Source of the DNA: Pseudoalteromonas sp. T1lg23B
GTDB taxonomy: Bacteria > Pseudomonadota > Gammaproteobacteria > Enterobacterales > Alteromonadaceae
Reading direction: 5' to 3'
Length of the DNA: 64,000 nt
Assembly (NCBI RefSeq): GCF_002964665.1
Contig: NZ_PQBZ01000042.1
Location: 776,961-840,960 of the forward strand
Below, piece after piece: positions 17,051-26,263 of this stretch. Numbering within the stretch: position 1 is the stretch's first letter; every line of letters starts with the position of its first letter. Below the pieces are notes generated by a model that searched no databases, was not told the DNA's origin, and saw only the letters and a program-made list of their open reading frames with translations. Position numbers and translations under genes: made by a program.

Positions 17051-17091
17051 TAACTCCTCAGAAGATTCCTCAAGAGATTTCTCAAGGCTTA

Positions 17092-17985
17092 CTAGTTACC
17101 CACTAAGGCATTAAGTTCATTCAACATATCGTCACTAAACATATGATTTTTCATTAGGCTTTTAAGCTTTTGATCACCATGGTTATAGAGCGAAAGAATT
17201 TGCTGCGCCACGCGTCGATTTAGTTCAGGCTGTTTACTTTTAGATTGATAATACTGCAACATCAAGCCTTCAGCGGCCATACTGCGTAAATACTCGTTCT
17301 GTTCTCTTTCAACAATTGAAACAAAACTATCTGCGACCCGTGCATCTGTAAGCGGTGTATTAGCGATCACTTCTAACGCTTGCACTTTTAACTTCTCATC
17401 ATTACTTTGTTGAGCGATTTTTAGTATTGCATCTACGGCCTCGTAATTGTAATCACCCATTTGGGTTTTATTGAGCACATACATATTCATTTGTAATTGC
17501 CCCATTGCAGAGAGCCTCTCCAATGCAGGTAAACTGATATCCAACACTTTTGCATTCAACTCTCTGTTTATTTGCTGCGCATAATCAGGGTCTGTTTTTA
17601 GTTTTATTTCATAGTCTTGGGGTAAGCTTTCATAGAAAGCGTAGGCTGGGTCTTTACTGCGCATTTCTTCTCGTTCACGTGCTTGCTGTTGTTCAATTAC
17701 GCTCAGCACAGCCCGTTCAAATTGCTCTCCTGCCATGGCATACTCAGCGTTACCATTGTGGCCTTCCAACTCCCGTATTCGTAGTTCTAAGGCTGAGAGT
17801 TGTGCATGCAAACGATTAATGACCTGTGACTGTGATGACGCCTGATGAACATTGCTTTCACTGCTGCTCTGAGTATGGCGTGCAATGTATTCATCTGGCT
17901 CAGACGAAAGATTAAAAACCCCGTACAAAGAAACCGCTAGCGCTACCAAAGAAATAATTAAAGCCAGATTGGCCGTTCTAAACAT
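17092..17985 (-). CDS. Membrane-anchored periplasmic protein with HEAT-like helical repeats, unknown function
   Basis: 297 residues from the ATG at 17985 (GGGAG upstream). One N-terminal membrane segment (LALIISLVALAVSLYGVF), then a Ser/Gln-rich linker and a coiled-coil heptad stretch (INRLHAQLSALELRIRELEG, about residues 57-76). The C-terminal half is all helical with repeat-like units such as AVDAILKIAQQSNDEKLKVQ and VADSFVSIVEREQNEYLRSM, similar to HEAT repeats. This suggests a protein-binding scaffold on the outer face of the inner membrane. No enzyme motif is seen and I know no family name. Confidence 0.6.
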   Translation of the reverse strand: MFRTANLALIISLVALAVSLYGVFNLSSEPDEYIARHTQSSSESNVHQASSQSQVINRLHAQLSALELRIRELEGHNGNAEYAMAGEQFERAVLSVIEQQQAREREEMRSKDPAYAFYESLPQDYEIKLKTDPDYAQQINRELNAKVLDISLPALERLSAMGQLQMNMYVLNKTQMGDYNYEAVDAILKIAQQSNDEKLKVQALEVIANTPLTDARVADSFVSIVEREQNEYLRSMAAEGLMLQYYQSKSKQPELNRRVAQQILSLYNHGDQKLKSLMKNHMFSDDMLNELNALVGN

Positions 17986-18250
17986 ACAAACTCCCGTTGT
18001 GTAAGGCGTATCACCGTATATAAACACCAGCAGAGAGTCTATACAGCATAGTGCTTATTGCCAATAAGTACTCGCTTATTCTAGCGATATCTCGGTCTTG
18101 CTCCAACCCAAATAATGACGGTTTAAAGAATCTAGTCATATCGTTGACATGGTTTTGCAAGCAATCGATCACACCCACCGCCTAAGATATTTGCCTTCAC
18201 GCAAGGATGCTCACCGTTATCAGGATGACAGGTTTATTTTAGGAATTAAC

Positions 18251-19951
18251 ATGAACAAAATCAGCTGCATACTCATAGCTCTTTTACCTACACTAACATT
18301 CGCACAGAGCGAAGTGCACTATGAGCAGTGTAAAACTAGCTTTAATTATTTAGGAGCGGACTACCAAGGGACGACCAATAAAAACAACGATGGTAGCCAA
18401 TGGTGTTATCTAAAAAATGCTCAAGAAGGAGCATATTGGGCCAATGTGAAAGTCGAGACCATTCCTCAATTTACTACCAAAAGCGGTAAAGCTTGCCGTG
18501 CGCCATCAAGTTATCAAGGAGAACAGTTTTACGGCTGTAGTTCTCGAAATCACACTATGCCATGGTGTTATACCAGCGAAAGCGAGTGGGAAGAATGTAA
18601 CCTCGTTGAGCCTTCTGAGATCTTAAGCCATACCCACCCTCAAATGAGCAAACGTATAGACCGAGTCGCTCTGGGCTCTTGCTTTAAAACTAAAGGGGAT
18701 ATGCCTGAGGCTTTAGCGCGTCTTATCACTCAAAAACCCGATCTGTTTTTATGGCTTGGCGATAACATCTATGCTGATACAACAGACATGAGCAGCATGC
18801 GAAGAAAATACAACGAGAAAAAGCAAAACGCTGACTATCATGCTTTTTTAGAAGCCCAAATACCAGTTATGGCAACATGGGATGATCATGATTTTGGTAG
18901 AAACAATGATGGCAAACATTATCCAGAACGCGAGAACGCGCAAAAAGAGTATTTACGTCATTTTGACGTGCCTCAAGACGACCCAAGGCTCAATGGCCAA
19001 GCAGGAATCTATGAAGCTAAAATGCTGGGCAGTGCTAAAGAACAAACACACGTTATTACATTAGACGCTCGTTACTTCCGTTCCCCGACTTTTAATAACT
19101 ATGGTAAGTGCGAGGGTGAACAAAGTACCATGCTTGGCGAGCAACAATGGCAATGGCTTGAACAAGAGTTAGCAAAACCCTCTGAAATCAAATTGATAGC
19201 CAGTGGTATACAAGTGCTTCCGCCACTGTACCAAGGCCGCAGTATGTCAAGTTACTGTGCTTATGGAAATGGTCAACAGTTTAAAACCGCAATCGAATCG
19301 CTGGGTGAAACAGCGATGTCTGGCACCAGTTATGAATCTTGGGCAGAAATGCCTAGCGAGCGTGAACGTTTACTGCGCATGGTGCAAAAATCCATTAACG
19401 ATGGCAAAACTAAGGCGGTCATCTTTCTATCGGGTGATCAACACTGGGGGGAGCTACTGCAAAAGGACATTCCATCCAGCAACGAATTTGGTAAACAAGC
19501 GACTGTGTATGAGATCACCGCTTCTGGCTTTGGCCAAAATTGGCCATATCACATAGAAAACCCCCTCAGGCTACCCATCTATGCAGATACAAAAGGCGAT
19601 GGTAATTACACCCAACAGTGTAAGCTACCGTTTAGTTATGCAGGCACCACCTATCAAGGGTGTACAACCAAAGACAACGAACAGCCGTGGTGCTACACCC
19701 AAGTAGATGAAAATGGCAAAGGCATTGAGGGAGAATGGGGTAATTGTGCGCCAAGCGGTGCCAAAATCCCAACCGGCTACGTGGGTACAGTAAGCGCCGA
19801 CATTGCAAACCTTACTACCAGCAACCGCCATTTAATCAATAAATCAGGTAGCAATTACGGTATGTTAGACATCGACTGGCAAAATCGTACCATCAAAATG
19901 TCGATTCAAACGGCTGACGAAGAAGCCATATCAACAGTCATTACATTCTAA
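18251..19951 (+). CDS. PhoD-like metallophosphatase with fibronectin-II/kringle-like modules
   Basis: 566 residues from the ATG at 18251 (AGGA upstream). Signal peptide MNKISCILIALLPTLTFA. The PhoD-type metal motifs are LGSCFKTKGD, FLWLGDNIYAD, ATWDDHDFGRNN and FLSGDQHWGE. Three Cys-rich modules resemble fibronectin type II or kringle folds: residues about 26-65 (CKTSFNYLGADYQG...WCYL), about 83-115 (SYQGEQFYGC...PWCYT) and a C-terminal one about 457-500 (CKLPFSYAGTTYQGC...PWCYT). Such modules bind collagen or other matrix in animals. I infer a secreted phosphatase or phosphodiesterase targeted to a surface polymer. Confidence 0.83.
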   Translation: MNKISCILIALLPTLTFAQSEVHYEQCKTSFNYLGADYQGTTNKNNDGSQWCYLKNAQEGAYWANVKVETIPQFTTKSGKACRAPSSYQGEQFYGCSSRNHTMPWCYTSESEWEECNLVEPSEILSHTHPQMSKRIDRVALGSCFKTKGDMPEALARLITQKPDLFLWLGDNIYADTTDMSSMRRKYNEKKQNADYHAFLEAQIPVMATWDDHDFGRNNDGKHYPERENAQKEYLRHFDVPQDDPRLNGQAGIYEAKMLGSAKEQTHVITLDARYFRSPTFNNYGKCEGEQSTMLGEQQWQWLEQELAKPSEIKLIASGIQVLPPLYQGRSMSSYCAYGNGQQFKTAIESLGETAMSGTSYESWAEMPSERERLLRMVQKSINDGKTKAVIFLSGDQHWGELLQKDIPSSNEFGKQATVYEITASGFGQNWPYHIENPLRLPIYADTKGDGNYTQQCKLPFSYAGTTYQGCTTKDNEQPWCYTQVDENGKGIEGEWGNCAPSGAKIPTGYVGTVSADIANLTTSNRHLINKSGSNYGMLDIDWQNRTIKMSIQTADEEAISTVITF

Positions 19952-20043
19952 TTGTCTATGGCAGTCAGGCTGAGTCTCACTGCATGGATAAAACAGCGGG
20001 CTGCGGTAAAATCTCCATTTTAGTCGCGCCGCGCTTGCTGTCA

Positions 20044-20907
20044 CTATTTTAAGGGCGATGATTTTGGCCTAAGTGTTTCAAAAATCTGTGTGTCCACCCA
20101 ATACACATCGGTATCATGCTCACTCACCTTTCTATTAAAGAAAAGGTATTTCCCATCAGGTGACACAACGCCTCCAGTATCGGGGCCGGTGGTGTTTATC
20201 TCGCTTCCTAAGTTGATACCCGCTCCCCATGATCCATCTTGTTGTTGGAAGCTAATATATAGATCGGAATCTCCATACCCGTCTTCTCGCTCGCTGTCCC
20301 AAATAATGTAACTTTCATCCGCAGCGATAAATGGGTGCGCGGTCCACTTTCCAGTATTGATTTTTTTGTGAAATGCTTTAGGTGCTTCGCGAGTACCATC
20401 TATCAATCGGGAATAGCGAATGGTGCCAATCTCTGTACGTTCATCAAACACATAGGTACCATTGGTGGATGCGCTCAGCACCATAATTTGGATCGCCTCA
20501 AACATCGGACCAAGACTTTTTAACTCTGACCAACCATCATCGGTACGCTCTCTATATTTGTTACCAGAATGCATCACCTTACCATCAGGCGAAATCGTTC
20601 CTCCCAACGGAGGGGACAACTTTGATACTTTCCAGCCATTATGCTCTGATGTAATAACAAATTTTGATGCTTTATTCTCACTCAATCGAGTGAAATAATA
20701 TGCCTTCATATCGGGCGTGAAGTGCCCTGTCCAATCTTTGTGCTCTGACGAGACCAAGTTAGGGGCAAACACTTCGGGGGTTAAACCTGGCGGCTTTTGC
20801 CCCAAGTAAGGGCTACTAGACTTAGATAATGTTTCCTGACTAAAACTGTTGCTGCTGAAAGCGAGTACACTAATCATTAAAAAAGCGACACAACATTTGC
20901 GATTCAT
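20044..20907 (-). CDS. Secreted PD40 (WD40-like) beta-propeller protein
   Basis: 287 residues with signal peptide (VAFLMISVLAFSSNSFSQ). Repeated blade motifs are visible: HFTPDMKAYYFTR, TISPDGKVMHSG, FIAADESYIIWDSER and GVVSPDGKYLFFNRK, followed by DVYWVDTQI. These are PD40/TolB-like repeats ('SPDGK.L.F'). It has no catalytic motif, so binding or signalling in the periplasm is likely. It stands alone with AAAGGATAAATT before the ATG and is convergent with the PhoD-like gene. Confidence 0.72.
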   Translation of the reverse strand: MNRKCCVAFLMISVLAFSSNSFSQETLSKSSSPYLGQKPPGLTPEVFAPNLVSSEHKDWTGHFTPDMKAYYFTRLSENKASKFVITSEHNGWKVSKLSPPLGGTISPDGKVMHSGNKYRERTDDGWSELKSLGPMFEAIQIMVLSASTNGTYVFDERTEIGTIRYSRLIDGTREAPKAFHKKINTGKWTAHPFIAADESYIIWDSEREDGYGDSDLYISFQQQDGSWGAGINLGSEINTTGPDTGGVVSPDGKYLFFNRKVSEHDTDVYWVDTQIFETLRPKSSPLK

Positions 20908-21138
20908 AATTTATCCTTTGTTCTCGATGTTTAACACAGCCCGTAATGTAACCAACTGAGAACAACAACACCTGACGTATAGATGACTTCTAGATGATTT
21001 TATTCTGAAATTTGTTGGAGCCACTTAGTCAACAACGCCAGCTTGTTATCCTTGATGTTAAAAATGTCGGATTTATTCAATAATCCTTAGAATTCCTTCG
21101 GTAAGCTTTTGTCCAGTACTTAATCAAGGAGCATTATC

Positions 21139-21597
21139 ATGACCTCACGTATCAACTATTTTCAAATCGCCCCTAAAGCAATGGACATTTTACTTAATCA
21201 AGAGCAATATTTATCAACTCAGTTCAGCACCAGCACAACGCTAAGTGTGACCTTGTGGGAGTTGCTAAAACTGCGAGTATCACAAATCAATCAATGTGCG
21301 TTTTGTATTGATATGCATAGTAAAGTCGCACTTGAACGAGGTGAAACTCCGGCGCGTATTTTAGGGTTAAATGCTTGGCGTGGATTGCCACTTTATACAA
21401 AAATTGAACGTAGTGCATTAGCTTGGGCTGAGCTAGTCGTCAGTAATGAGCCTATCAATCAGCACGATTATGAACAGGCGCTCAATGAATTGTCGGAACG
21501 AGGGCTGGTTGATGTAACGCTGGCTGTCAACGCAATCAATAGTTGGAATCGCATATCAAAAGCGTTCACCCCTTCCATTGATACAATAAACGAGTAG
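21139..21597 (+). CDS. Carboxymuconolactone decarboxylase/AhpD-like protein
   Basis: 152 residues. The hallmark is a CxxC with downstream His: INQCAFCIDMHSKVALERGE (about residues 51-70), the AhpD-type peroxidase-related redox site. It is followed by the helical LTYTK-like part ERSALAWAELVV. Proteins of this subgroup act as alkylhydroperoxidase-like thiol reductants. AAGGAGCATTATC precedes the ATG. A regulator gene of the AraC type starts 20 bases downstream, so the two form a small operon, probably for oxidant or electrophile response. Confidence 0.85.
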   Translation: MTSRINYFQIAPKAMDILLNQEQYLSTQFSTSTTLSVTLWELLKLRVSQINQCAFCIDMHSKVALERGETPARILGLNAWRGLPLYTKIERSALAWAELVVSNEPINQHDYEQALNELSERGLVDVTLAVNAINSWNRISKAFTPSIDTINE

Positions 21598-21617
21598 TTG
21601 AACATGGAGAGCAATCG

Positions 21618-22394
21618 GTGAGTGTGGTGTTGAGTTTCGATATTTACAAACCAAAATATCGTATAGCTGATTATGTTCAAGCGATATGGTGTGCAAAAAC
21701 CAATGATACCAACCGTTGTGTTGTGGAGCGTTGCTTAAATGGTGATGGCTGTATGGGGATCCTATTTAACCTCAGCAAATCATTACATTTGGACAATCAA
21801 GTTCTGCCAACAGGTATACTGGTTCAACCTATCAGCACTCAGACCCACACTATTGGTATCCCTGCGGGCAGTACGGTGGTCGGTATACGTTTTCAACCCG
21901 GTGTCAGTGCGAGTCTACTGGGCACAAACTCATGCCAATCAGAACTGATTTCTCCTGTTACTAGCCCCCATCAGATACTTTTTCAGATTTACGCGCGTTT
22001 ATCTGATGGACAAGGAAATTGGGCGAACATTGCCCTAGTTTATAGGTGGCTATGCCAGCACCTTACGCAACCAACACCACTGCCTATAACGCTAAAAAAG
22101 GCGATTGATGCACTGCAATCGACGCTTCCTAAGCAACAGCACAACCAAATATTTAATCAAAGACAAATAGAGCGGCAATTTAAAACTTGGCTTGGTATCA
22201 CTCCGAAGCACTTTCACCGGATCATTCGTGTGCGCCACACTCTCGACGCTTTAAAACACCATAACCATGTATCACTCGCAGCGATAGCTCAACAGCTAGG
22301 GTATAGTGATCAAGCACACATGACGAGAGAACTAAAACGTATTGCCCATATCACCCCTAAAAAATATCAATATGTAGTGAACAACCAAAAGTAA
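21618..22394 (+). CDS. AraC-family transcriptional regulator
   Basis: 258 residues from GTG, with GGAGAGC 8 bases upstream. The C-terminal ~100 residues hold the two HTH motifs: a diverged first one (RQIERQFKTWLGITPKHFHR) and a typical second one (VSLAAIAQQLGYSDQAHMTR followed by ELKRIAHITPKKYQ). The N-terminal ~140 residues form an effector domain (VVGIRFQPGVSASLLG) of the type found with DUF6597-like sensors. It probably controls the AhpD-like gene 20 bases upstream. The inducer is unknown. Confidence 0.82.
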   Translation: MSVVLSFDIYKPKYRIADYVQAIWCAKTNDTNRCVVERCLNGDGCMGILFNLSKSLHLDNQVLPTGILVQPISTQTHTIGIPAGSTVVGIRFQPGVSASLLGTNSCQSELISPVTSPHQILFQIYARLSDGQGNWANIALVYRWLCQHLTQPTPLPITLKKAIDALQSTLPKQQHNQIFNQRQIERQFKTWLGITPKHFHRIIRVRHTLDALKHHNHVSLAAIAQQLGYSDQAHMTRELKRIAHITPKKYQYVVNNQK

Positions 22395-22492
22395 CCTACT
22401 GTGTGTTGCCTAAAATTTTACAGCCGATACTGAGCGGCTATACTCTATTCATTCAGGTATGAAATACAATAAGTTATAAAGGTCACGCGGCA

Positions 22493-23815
22493 ATGTATCA
22501 AAGTGCTGTTCGCTTTTGGAAAAAACGCTCTTTGCGGTTTTGGCTCACCTCTGGGTTAGTAATAACTATTTCCCCTTTTATCGTTTTTTCTATTTTGACC
22601 TATGCCTTTGTTCACGAACGTATCGTAAACCCACTACTTGCCCTCTCCTCTGAGCAACTCGATATCATAAGCCCCATCAACAACCTACAAACAACACTTT
22701 GGGATATATCAAACACGGTAACGGGCTTTGCGATAAACGGCGACCCCAGCCACCGCGAAGATTATGCTGTTCAGGCACAGCGAATTGATGACGCATTTTC
22801 AAAATTAAGCAAGGCGTCTAACCCTGCTCATGTCCGTCTAAACGATGATATTGCTATCGCTCAACAACAGTGGCTCAGTGTTGCAGCTCATTCTGAGGTA
22901 GTTTTACGCCAGTCTCATATTCATGGTAATCAAGCATTTGGGAGCCAAGTTATCAAATTTGAAAATGAAATAAATAGACTTGGCTATGAACTAGAACAGA
23001 TATACGAAGACTTACAACAACAAAATGAACAATTACACCAGCAAGTAATCGAAACCCTAGAGCACGCCAATAGGATATATGTATTGGTGCTGCTTAGCGC
23101 AGTTGCGCTTGGTTTACTGGGCCTAGTTATTATTAATCGCTCGTTGCTTAGTAGCATGGACAAACTCACTGAAGGCGCTTCTAAATTCGCCACAGGAGAT
23201 ACAAATCATCACATTGATATTGGCATTCCTATCGAAATGGCCAGTGTTGCAAACACTTTCAACAACATGAAAAACAAAATCATTGAACAGCATAAAGCGC
23301 TCGAACTGGTGGCCAACAAGGACGGCCTTACCGGTTTATTTAACAGGCGTAAATTCGACGAACAAATCGAACAAGAGCTCAAACTCGCGCAGCAAGGTGG
23401 CTATCCTTTATGTATCATCATTTGTGATATCGATCACTTCAAACAGTTCAATGATACCTATGGACACCTTGGCGGAGACGAAGCACTCAAAGTCGTTGCA
23501 CAAACGCTCGTATCTGGCATACGTAACCATGACAAGGCCTGTCGCTATGGCGGAGAGGAATTTGTCATAATCTTACCTCATTGCGCTGGTAACACAGCTT
23601 ACATGATGGCTGAAAAATTAAGGCAAAATGTGGCCTCTCAGGTAGTCATTATCGATGATAGTAAGGTTAGTACGCTCACCATCAGTTTAGGTGTGGCTGC
23701 TTTTCCTGAACATGGGCAAACAAGTGATATACTCGTCAAGCATGCCGACCAAGCTCTTTATAAAGCAAAAGAGCTTGGCCGAAATAGGGTATTGATGGCA
23801 AGCGCTGATTGTTAG
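22493..23815 (+). CDS. Membrane diguanylate cyclase (HAMP-GGDEF)
   Basis: 440 residues. TM segments at about 19-41 (VITISPFIVFSILTYAFV) and 196-216 (VLVLLSAVALGLLGLVII) frame a helical periplasmic sensor of about 150 residues. A HAMP linker follows (LTEGASKFATGDTNHHIDIG), then the GGDEF domain from about 275 with DGLTGLFNRRKFD and the active site RYGGEEFVIILPH. GGEEF is a catalytically competent variant. No RxxD inhibitory site is visible five residues before it (HDKACRYGGEEF), so product inhibition may be absent. It makes c-di-GMP at the inner membrane. Confidence 0.9.
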   Translation: MYQSAVRFWKKRSLRFWLTSGLVITISPFIVFSILTYAFVHERIVNPLLALSSEQLDIISPINNLQTTLWDISNTVTGFAINGDPSHREDYAVQAQRIDDAFSKLSKASNPAHVRLNDDIAIAQQQWLSVAAHSEVVLRQSHIHGNQAFGSQVIKFENEINRLGYELEQIYEDLQQQNEQLHQQVIETLEHANRIYVLVLLSAVALGLLGLVIINRSLLSSMDKLTEGASKFATGDTNHHIDIGIPIEMASVANTFNNMKNKIIEQHKALELVANKDGLTGLFNRRKFDEQIEQELKLAQQGGYPLCIIICDIDHFKQFNDTYGHLGGDEALKVVAQTLVSGIRNHDKACRYGGEEFVIILPHCAGNTAYMMAEKLRQNVASQVVIIDDSKVSTLTISLGVAAFPEHGQTSDILVKHADQALYKAKELGRNRVLMASADC

Positions 23816-24048
23816 AACAGCACATCACTTGGTGCGAATACTAAAACTAACCGCACACAAATAAGCAGCAACTGACTTTAAATGTCCATAATCTTGCCAA
23901 CCGATTGCTCTATGGCAAAATTGTGAAATATAGTGCGTATTGAGTACGATGCTTTGAGATAAAGCAAAACATGGTGACAACTAACGCAAACTATTACATG
24001 GACGCTCAGCTAACCTTTATTTATCAACAAATTCCCCCATTGATACAT

Positions 24049-24219
24049 TTAACAGTTAAACGTTTTTACTACTGATGTATACCTTTGCGTTCCATGTCGT
24101 CCTTGTGCCGGTGGTGGAAGCGTCACAGGTATCCCAATTTCGCCGCCATTGACTTGTTTGGCATTAGACAGTGAAAGCTCTTTTAGTTTTTTTGACTTTA
24201 GTAATAGCGAAGTTTTCAT
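24049..24219 (-). CDS. Small peptide with double-glycine-type leader (putative RiPP/bacteriocin-like precursor)
   Basis: 56 residues from an ATG at 24217-24219 with AAGGA 7-11 bases upstream. The N-terminus is MKTSLLLKSKKLKELSLSNA, then KQVNGG and the core EIGIPVTLPPPAQGRHGTQR, then YTSVVKTFNC. 'KELSLSNAKQVNGG' has the form of a class II leader cleaved after GG by a peptidase-containing ABC transporter, leaving a 30-residue core with a proline run and a C-terminal Cys. No modification enzyme, immunity or transporter gene lies nearby, so it would be an orphan precursor served in trans. It is too short for usual gene callers. Confidence 0.6.
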   Translation of the reverse strand: MKTSLLLKSKKLKELSLSNAKQVNGGEIGIPVTLPPPAQGRHGTQRYTSVVKTFNC

Positions 24220-24605
24220 GCTTGTAGTTCCTTGTTGTTAAGCTATTGAACTCCTTCAACTTCATATAGACATAGACACAACCAGAGCACCAATATAACC
24301 ATTGGGCAAAATCCCCTATGTATTTCTTTTTCCTTAACTGAAGTATTAGAAGCGATAAACGGAACAATATCCTAAACCTGTATCTTTATTGAGCGCAAGT
24401 AGATGTTACTAAGTTCGGTAAAAAATAATCACTATAGTGTAAAGAATAAACACCACGATCTCGCAGAACCTGCGATATCGTGGTGTTTATGTATATCGTC
24501 AAAGCAATAATGTGGCTTTTAACTCGATGATATTATTGCACCTTTGTCACTTCTGTCGCCTTTAGGCGCTAAAATAACAAACTAAGTGTGAGCCCAATGG
24601 GTTCT
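24220..24605. other. Intergenic region upstream of the GG-leader peptide
   Basis: About 385 bases. It carries the promoter region of the minus-strand peptide and the strong hairpin at 24448-24488. A 67-codon minus-strand ORF at 24164-24367 overlaps the peptide gene in another frame and lacks features of a real gene. Nothing else was recognised. Confidence 0.45.
24448..24488 (-). terminator. Strong rho-independent terminator downstream of the secreted paralogue gene
   Basis: AAACACCACGATCTCGCAG pairs with CTGCGATATCGTGGTGTTT over 19 positions with one mismatch and a 3-base loop. On the minus strand it is followed by TTTATTCTTT. It lies about 120 bases past the stop at 24606. Confidence 0.7.
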
Positions 24606-25097
24606 TTATAATTGCTCACAAGACAAAGCACTGACTAGCACATGAATGTCGTAATACACCGACATCGCTTTAAAAACTTCACCAAACGTGCGGCCATCTT
24701 TGGTGCTGATGGTCACATGAGTGTCATAGTGCTGTGAAGACGCATAGTTGAAGGGGTATAAAATACTGTGACGACTAATCGCACTCGGGTGCAGCTCATA
24801 GGCACCGCTGCGGGTTAAATGTGTTGACTCTACCTTGATCTGAGCCTGTAATTCACGATAGTAACGCTCATGGCGATTGGTTCGATTAAAAGCGATGCCT
24901 ACGCCACAATTCCCACCCATGGGCGCAATGTTGTTAACGAAAAATGTAACTTCGCTGGCGTCTCGATGTAGAGTCGCAAAATCCCCACTACTTTTTAGCC
25001 AATCGGCTGGTTCTGCAGATACTGGCAAGGCAGACATCACCCCAGCTAAAGAGAGTAGTCCACACCGAAAGGCCATTTTGGTTTTACCTGTCATCAT
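24606..25097 (-). CDS. Secreted ~160-residue protein of unknown function, paralogue A
   Basis: 163 residues from ATG 25097 (AAGGAAT upstream), signal peptide ending ALPVSAEP. The mature part shares with the gene at 26260-26757 a set of motifs: SGDFATLxxDASEV, NCGVGIAFN, HERYYRELQ, ELHPSAISR and THVTISTKDGRTFG. Two Cys in the mature part (one in NCGVG, one in the C-terminal ALSCEQL) probably form a disulfide. The pair flanks a LysR gene, which is divergent from this copy. No domain name is known to me; a small periplasmic or secreted beta-sandwich is my guess. Confidence 0.65.
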   Translation of the reverse strand: MMTGKTKMAFRCGLLSLAGVMSALPVSAEPADWLKSSGDFATLHRDASEVTFFVNNIAPMGGNCGVGIAFNRTNRHERYYRELQAQIKVESTHLTRSGAYELHPSAISRHSILYPFNYASSQHYDTHVTISTKDGRTFGEVFKAMSVYYDIHVLVSALSCEQL

Positions 25098-25396
25098 TTT
25101 CAATATTCCTTATTGTAGGTTGAGGTTACGGACCATGATAGTGATAGCTCACCAGAATGTAAAATAAAGGTTAAATTAAGTCATACAACTCTATATTTTC
25201 AATGTGAGTACAAACAAGCTCAACTTGCGGCAGATTCACCAAAAACGCATTATAAACCAACTCATTGATTTTAAAAAAACAAAACAAAAAGCAATGGCTA
25301 CTACTAGACACATATCTGAATAAAATTCCCATAAAAATTACTTACCCTTTATAGTTACATACGCCCAGTTTAGTTAAAGATATGTGAAGGATAACA

Positions 25397-26263
25397 ATGC
25401 GACCATCATTTGATGATTTAAGCTATTTCGAAGAAGTGGCAAACACTCAGAACCTCTCTAGAGCTGCTCAGCGCTTAGGTATTACACAACCGAGTATGAG
25501 CGCGGCAATAAAACGCCTAGAGCAAAGTTTCAACACACAACTGGTAATTAGAAGTCGAAATGGCGTCAAGCTGACGCGCGCGGGCATTGCTCTGGCGGAG
25601 CATAGCCGTAAGTTCATGGCCGATTGGGAGCAACTACAAGCGAATGTGATCCGCGCAGGAACCGATATGCTTGGTACTTTTTCAATCGGCTGTCATCCAT
25701 CCGTAGCACTTTATACCCTGCCTAACCTATTGCCGGCATTAAAGAACAAATATCCCAATTTAAAGCTGAATTTTGTACACGACCTATCCCGTAAAATCAC
25801 CGAGCAAGTGATTGGCTGTGAAATCGACTTCGGCCTTGTGATTAACCCAGTTCGTCACCCCGATCTGGTGATCCACAAATTACTTTTAGACGAGGTGACA
25901 CTGTGGCGCGGTCCCACATTTGATGGTACTGCAAACGCAAAAGAACGTGTCATTTTATACTGTGATCCAAACCTCAAGCAGTCTCAGGCACTACTTAAAG
26001 TAATTGATTTAAATAAATTTCAAGTAGAGCATTCGAACAACCTAGAGGTAATCGCTTGCTTGGTAGCCAAGGGGATTGGCTTGGGGATCCTTCCACAGCG
26101 GGTTGCCAATAAAAGTTCAGAACCATTGCATCGCTATGAACATAACGACGCAATGGTGATTGACGAATTATGTCTCATCCACCGATTTGATATTCAAAAT
26201 AGTACAGTCAGTCACAATTTAAAACAGGAAATTAAAGCGGTCCTGTACGAACAGTCAGATTAA
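25397..26263 (+). CDS. LysR-family transcriptional regulator
   Basis: 288 residues, AAGGATAACA before the ATG. The N-terminal winged HTH reads DLSYFEEVANTQNLSRAAQR then LGITQPSMSAAIKRLEQSF, the standard LysR pattern. The substrate-binding part runs from about residue 92 (LGTFSIGCHPSVALYTLPNL). The 300-base upstream gap separates it divergently from secreted paralogue A; its stop overlaps the stop of paralogue B by 3-4 bases, tail to tail. It probably regulates one or both of these secreted proteins. Confidence 0.87.
   Translation: MRPSFDDLSYFEEVANTQNLSRAAQRLGITQPSMSAAIKRLEQSFNTQLVIRSRNGVKLTRAGIALAEHSRKFMADWEQLQANVIRAGTDMLGTFSIGCHPSVALYTLPNLLPALKNKYPNLKLNFVHDLSRKITEQVIGCEIDFGLVINPVRHPDLVIHKLLLDEVTLWRGPTFDGTANAKERVILYCDPNLKQSQALLKVIDLNKFQVEHSNNLEVIACLVAKGIGLGILPQRVANKSSEPLHRYEHNDAMVIDELCLIHRFDIQNSTVSHNLKQEIKAVLYEQSD

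Noticed and set aside
24164-24367. 67-codon minus-strand ORF
   Set aside because: It overlaps the GG-leader peptide in a different frame; the peptide has a better SD and leader motif.
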